Positions 61,117-64,000 of a stretch of 64,000 nucleotides of DNA are shown here, one piece after another. The notes under the pieces are model-generated. The model saw nothing but the letters and a program-made list of their open reading frames with translations. It was not told the origin of the DNA and searched no databases. The stretch's first letter is position 1, and every line of letters starts with the position of its first letter. The DNA lies in assembly GCF_000262345.1 (NCBI RefSeq), contig NZ_AJTQ01000276.1:1-64000 (forward strand). Reading direction: 5' to 3'. The position numbers and the translations under genes were made by a program. This DNA comes from Streptomyces xiaopingdaonensis. GTDB lineage: Bacteria; Actinomycetota; Actinomycetes; Streptomycetales; Streptomycetaceae.

Positions 61117-62010
61117 TCAGCGCAACTTCCGCACGGAGAACGGGGCCCCGCTCGGGTCGGTGAGCCGTACGTCCGCGGCGTCGGGGTGGAGGCGGTCGGG
61201 GCTGTGCGCGCCGGCGCCGCCGGCGGCGGAACGGGCTGCCTCGGGGTCGACGACGTAGAACGTCACTTCCCACCAGGTCGTGACGCGCGGGTCGGGAGGC
61301 TGCTCGGCGCTGCCGCTGTAGAGGGTGCCGATGACGTGGCGGCACGAGCGCACCACGACGGTCTCCTGCTCGTACTCGACCGAGCAGCACTCGGAGTCCT
61401 CGTTCTCCCAGTCGAAGAGCTCCCCGTAGTACATCGCCGCCGCGAACGCGTCCCTGGTGTGCAGGTCGAGCCGGGCCGGAGGCCCCCCGTGGCGCGGGTG
61501 CCAGCTCGCCGGCGCACGCCCCTGCCACATTCCGAAACGCGCCCCCTGCGGATCGGCGGCGATCGCCGCCCGGCCGTGCGCGACCCCGAGCGGACCGACC
61601 GCCACCATCCCGCCCCGGTCCTGCGCGTTCCCTGCGGCGCTGCCCAGATCGGGGACGGCGAAGTACGGCGTCCACGCGAGCGGTCCGCCGATCGCGGCCG
61701 ACGCGTCGACGAGGCCGGCGACCGGAGTGTCGTCGAGGAAGGCGATCAGATAGTTGTCCTCGTGCGACGCGCTGCGGAACGTCCAGCCGAGGACGGCCGT
61801 GTAGAACTCCCGCGCCGCCGGAAGGTCGCGGGTCGCCAGGTTCACCCAGCACGGCGCGCCGTACAAGGGCTCGATGAGACCGGTGATGCCGGACCACCTC
61901 TCTCCTCCGCCGCACACGGAGTGCGGCCGCGGTGCTGCGATCGGTGCGCCGGCGTACCGCCAGGGGCGCACACGCCCCACCAGGGTGCTCCCTTCAGCGC
62001 ACTCGTGCAT
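61117..62010 (-). CDS. VOC-family protein, two glyoxalase-like domains
   Basis: 297 residues as drawn from ATG 62010. Two VOC modules: CWVNLATRDLPAAREFYTAVLGWTF and, after 130 residues, LDLHTRDAFAAAMYYGELFDWENED. Often annotated hydroxylase or glyoxalase/bleomycin-resistance family; substrate unknown. The start is uncertain: the homology begins near residue 45, and the only strong ribosome site, GGAGGAGAGAGG, lies just before an ATC codon at 61887, with GTG 61917 further upstream. A non-standard or corrupted start is possible. Confidence 0.8.
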   Translation of the reverse strand: MHECAEGSTLVGRVRPWRYAGAPIAAPRPHSVCGGGERWSGITGLIEPLYGAPCWVNLATRDLPAAREFYTAVLGWTFRSASHEDNYLIAFLDDTPVAGLVDASAAIGGPLAWTPYFAVPDLGSAAGNAQDRGGMVAVGPLGVAHGRAAIAADPQGARFGMWQGRAPASWHPRHGGPPARLDLHTRDAFAAAMYYGELFDWENEDSECCSVEYEQETVVVRSCRHVIGTLYSGSAEQPPDPRVTTWWEVTFYVVDPEAARSAAGGAGAHSPDRLHPDAADVRLTDPSGAPFSVRKLR

Positions 62011-62067
62011 CCCCGAAGAGTGGGCCGACCTAGGTGTAACGCCCGGGCTCGGGTTCACCCGGAACCC

Positions 62068-62295
62068 ATGACGACAGCCAACCCTGACCCAGATCCCTAC
62101 CGCACGCCCGGGCTCGACAGCGGAGGCACGGTCCCGCCCGGCGAGACGCCCCCCGCCGAGGCGGGTACGGCCTGGGCCGGTCCGCAGGAGACGTACAACC
62201 CCGCCAAGGGCTGGTCGGTCTGGCCCGTGGTCGCCCTCGGCGTGCTCGTCGCCTTCTTCGCCGCCTACTTCCTGGCATGGGCCGTCGAGCTCTGA
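62068..62295 (+). CDS. DUF6480 small membrane protein
   Basis: 75 residues: polar N-terminus (DPDPYRTPGLDSGGTVPPGETPPAE) and one C-terminal membrane helix (VVALGVLVAFFAAYFLAW). The PGL-x2-GG-x-VPPGETPPAE motif is characteristic of this Streptomyces family. Function unknown. ATG 62068; longer open frame upstream is a shadow of the VOC gene. Confidence 0.85.
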   Translation: MTTANPDPDPYRTPGLDSGGTVPPGETPPAEAGTAWAGPQETYNPAKGWSVWPVVALGVLVAFFAAYFLAWAVEL

Positions 62296-62716
62296 CCTGC
62301 CCGAACCACCGGCGTACGCGCCGTCCAACAGAGCGCGCGGCCACCGCGTCCGCCTCGGCTCGTGCGGCGCTCGGGCCGGCCGTTCACGCCGCTGAACGTG
62401 CGGCGTCATGTCGAGGGGAGGAGTGTGGCGCCCCGCCTGCGGAACCAACACCGTGCCCGCACGTTTCGTACCCGCACGCCGCAGCGCCCTCCTCCCGCAG
62501 AACCCGGACGGCTTGCCCTCCCGGCAGCCCCCGTCCCCACCGCGGCAGCCCCGTCGCACACCTCAGCCACCGCCGCATCGAGCACTCCGCCGGCGTGCTC
62601 GGCCGCCGACGCGCCCTCCGGAGCCGGCCACGCAACTTCTGACCGCCTTCCGACCCGGTCCCAAAGCCGCCGCGTCCGCCGCACCCCGCAAGCGCCCCCG
62701 CCGAGACCCGCGAGAG
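62296..62716. other. Gap between DUF6480 and dehydrogenase genes
   Basis: About 420 bp without supported genes; several low-complexity Pro/Arg open frames on both strands are GC-driven. Confidence 0.4.
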
Positions 62717-62757
62717 CCCGCACGCCGCTACCCAACCGGCGGGCAGCGGCGTGCGGG
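62717..62757 (-). terminator. Terminator of the molybdopterin dehydrogenase
   Basis: Perfect 13-bp stem CCCGCACGCCGCT / AGCGGCGTGCGGG with a 15-base loop, three bases after the stop. Confidence 0.85.
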
Positions 62758-62760
62758 GCC

Positions 62761-64000
62761 CTACTCGCCGAGCAATTTGTCCGGCGTCAGCGGTAGTTCG
62801 CGCACCCGGATTCCGGTGGCGTTGTAGACGGCGTTGACGACGGCCGAGGGGCTCCCCACGATGCCGATCTCGCCGATGCCGCGGGAGCCCATGGGGTTGG
62901 AGACGAAGTCCTCCTCGTCGAGCCAGGCGGCTTCGATGTCGCCGATGTCGGCGCAGACGGGCACGTGGTAGTCGGCGAGGTCCTGGTTGACGACGTGGCC
63001 CGTGGTGTGGTCGAAGACGCCCTCCTCGTGGAGCGCCATCGAGAGGCCCATCGTCATGCCGCCGATGAACTGGCTGCGCGCCAGAAGGGGGTTGATGATC
63101 CGGCCGGCGGAGAAGACGCCGAGCATCCGCGGCACCCGCACCTCTCCCGTGACCGCGTTCACCCGTGCCTCGGCGAAGTGCGCACCGAAAGAGTGCACGG
63201 CGTACCGCTCGCGCGCGGGGTTCTCCGGGTAGCCCGCGCGGACGCGGGCGCCCGCCTCGGGCTCGTCCCCGTACTGGTCGCGGAACGCGCGCACCGCGTT
63301 GAGGAGCGACGAGCCCCAGGACGAGACGCCGGAGGAGCCGCCGGCGACCGTGGCCATGGGGTAGGCGGTGTCGCCGATCTCCATGCGTACGTCCTCGGCT
63401 GCGACGCCCAGTCCGTCGGCGGCGATCTGGCTGAGGACCGTCCAGGTCCCGGTGCCGAGGTCGGCGGCGCCGATGCGCACCGTGTAACGCGAGGAGCCGC
63501 GGTGGACGATCTCCACTTCGGAGCCGGGCATGGCGTAGCCGGGGTACGTCGAGGAAGCGACGCCGAGTCCGACGAGCCACTCCCCCTCGCGTCGTGCCCC
63601 CGGTGCGGTGCGCTGGTCCCAACCGAAGCGCCGTGCACCGGTGGTGAGGCACTCGACGAGGTGCCGCGACGACCAGGGCTTGCCGGTCTCGGGCTCCTGG
63701 GTGGGGTCGTTGCGCTTGCGGAGCTCGATCGGGTCGAGGCCGAGGGCCTCGGCGAGTTCGTCCATCGCGACCTCGGCCGCGTACATCCCCGGCGTCTCGC
63801 CCGGCGCCCGCATCCACGAGGGGACGGGTACGTCGAGGGCCGCGAGCCGGTGCGAGGTCCGGCGGTTCGGCGAGGCGTACATCATGCGCGTCGCGACGGC
63901 GGACTGCTCGGCGAACTCCTTGACGCGGGAGGTGTGTTCGAGCACCTCGTGGCTGATCGCCGTGAGCTGTCCGCCGGGCTCGGCGCCGAGCCGGACGCGC
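62761..64000 (-). CDS. Xanthine dehydrogenase-family molybdopterin-binding subunit, C-terminal part
   Basis: Partial; 412 codons visible and the frame stays open past base 64000. Large molybdenum subunit of the xanthine dehydrogenase/aldehyde oxidase family (PaoC/YagR-like). Recognised by PSWMRAPGETPGMYAAEVAMDELAEALG, the GAADLGTGTWTVLSQIAADGLG substrate-channel block and the catalytic glutamate in GIGEIGIVGS near the C-terminus. Oxidises aldehydes or N-heterocycles, passing electrons to FeS and FAD subunits that should lie upstream (right of the window). Substrate not readable. Confidence 0.93.
   Translation of the reverse strand, partial: RVRLGAEPGGQLTAISHEVLEHTSRVKEFAEQSAVATRMMYASPNRRTSHRLAALDVPVPSWMRAPGETPGMYAAEVAMDELAEALGLDPIELRKRNDPTQEPETGKPWSSRHLVECLTTGARRFGWDQRTAPGARREGEWLVGLGVASSTYPGYAMPGSEVEIVHRGSSRYTVRIGAADLGTGTWTVLSQIAADGLGVAAEDVRMEIGDTAYPMATVAGGSSGVSSWGSSLLNAVRAFRDQYGDEPEAGARVRAGYPENPARERYAVHSFGAHFAEARVNAVTGEVRVPRMLGVFSAGRIINPLLARSQFIGGMTMGLSMALHEEGVFDHTTGHVVNQDLADYHVPVCADIGDIEAAWLDEEDFVSNPMGSRGIGEIGIVGSPSAVVNAVYNATGIRVRELPLTPDKLLGE

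Overview
The window is chromosomal DNA from a Streptomyces-type actinomycete. GC content is very high and codon third positions are almost all G or C. Many genes start with GTG, and several look leaderless, with a TANNNT -10 box just before the start. The gene families (SARP and LAL regulators, Ku/LigD, DUF2804, DUF6480, DUF998) are typical of Streptomyces. One RNA gene, tRNA-Pro(GGG), is visible. There is no CRISPR array, insertion sequence or prophage.

Region 1 (1-14.9 kb) is the right-hand part of a type I modular polyketide cluster that continues beyond base 1. It holds the first 552 residues of a PKS (docking helix plus KS), a 3Fe-4S ferredoxin, a small NAD(P)-binding oxidoreductase, a P450, an MFS exporter, a type II thioesterase, a crotonyl-CoA carboxylase/reductase (CCR), a LAL-type LuxR regulator, and a 992-residue fusion of an EPSP-synthase-like domain to an acyl-CoA ligase. 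The fusion suggests a shikimate-derived cyclohexane- or cyclohexene-carboxylate starter unit. The CCR suggests ethylmalonyl-type extender units. That combination resembles phoslactomycin-like pathways. Four copies of a direct repeat (A-G4 or longer, 10-bp period) occur only upstream of the PKS, TEII/CCR and fusion genes and are a candidate operator for the LAL regulator.

Region 2 (15-24.8 kb) holds tRNA-Pro, a GNAT remnant, Dps, a frameshifted DUF2804 gene, a PfpI-like protein, and a DNA-repair group: Ku, an Fpg/Nei glycosylase and a LigD-type ATP-dependent ligase, interleaved with a Rieske/DUF2231 membrane protein and a zinc alcohol dehydrogenase. Region 3 (24.9-28.9 kb) is a tightly coupled Mrp-type cation/proton antiporter operon with GTGA start-stop overlaps.

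Region 4 (28.9-36.7 kb) is a beta-lactamase locus laid out like blaB-blaA<->blaL of S. cacaoi. An IclR regulator, an MFS transporter and a benzoylformate-decarboxylase-like enzyme follow, then a DUF998 protein. Region 5 (36.9-47.7 kb) has a secreted PQQ-type sugar dehydrogenase, a decayed PNPOx gene, DUF2795, glutamate decarboxylase, DUF2071, a LacI regulator divergent from a secreted PA14-GH2 glycosidase, a small phosphatase, a nucleotidyltransferase and a HhH-GPD protein.

Region 6 (47.8-56 kb) pairs a CDP-glycerol-transferase-like protein and a small partner with a STAND/TPR protein and a 1012-residue AfsR-type SARP. An 820-bp non-coding stretch with three consecutive hairpins follows. Region 7 (56-64 kb) has a TetR/luciferase-like monooxygenase pair, a decayed PLP-decarboxylase, a VanZ protein, a succinate-semialdehyde dehydrogenase (with the earlier decarboxylase this suggests a GABA shunt), a VOC protein, DUF6480 and the C-terminal part of a molybdopterin dehydrogenase that runs off the right edge.
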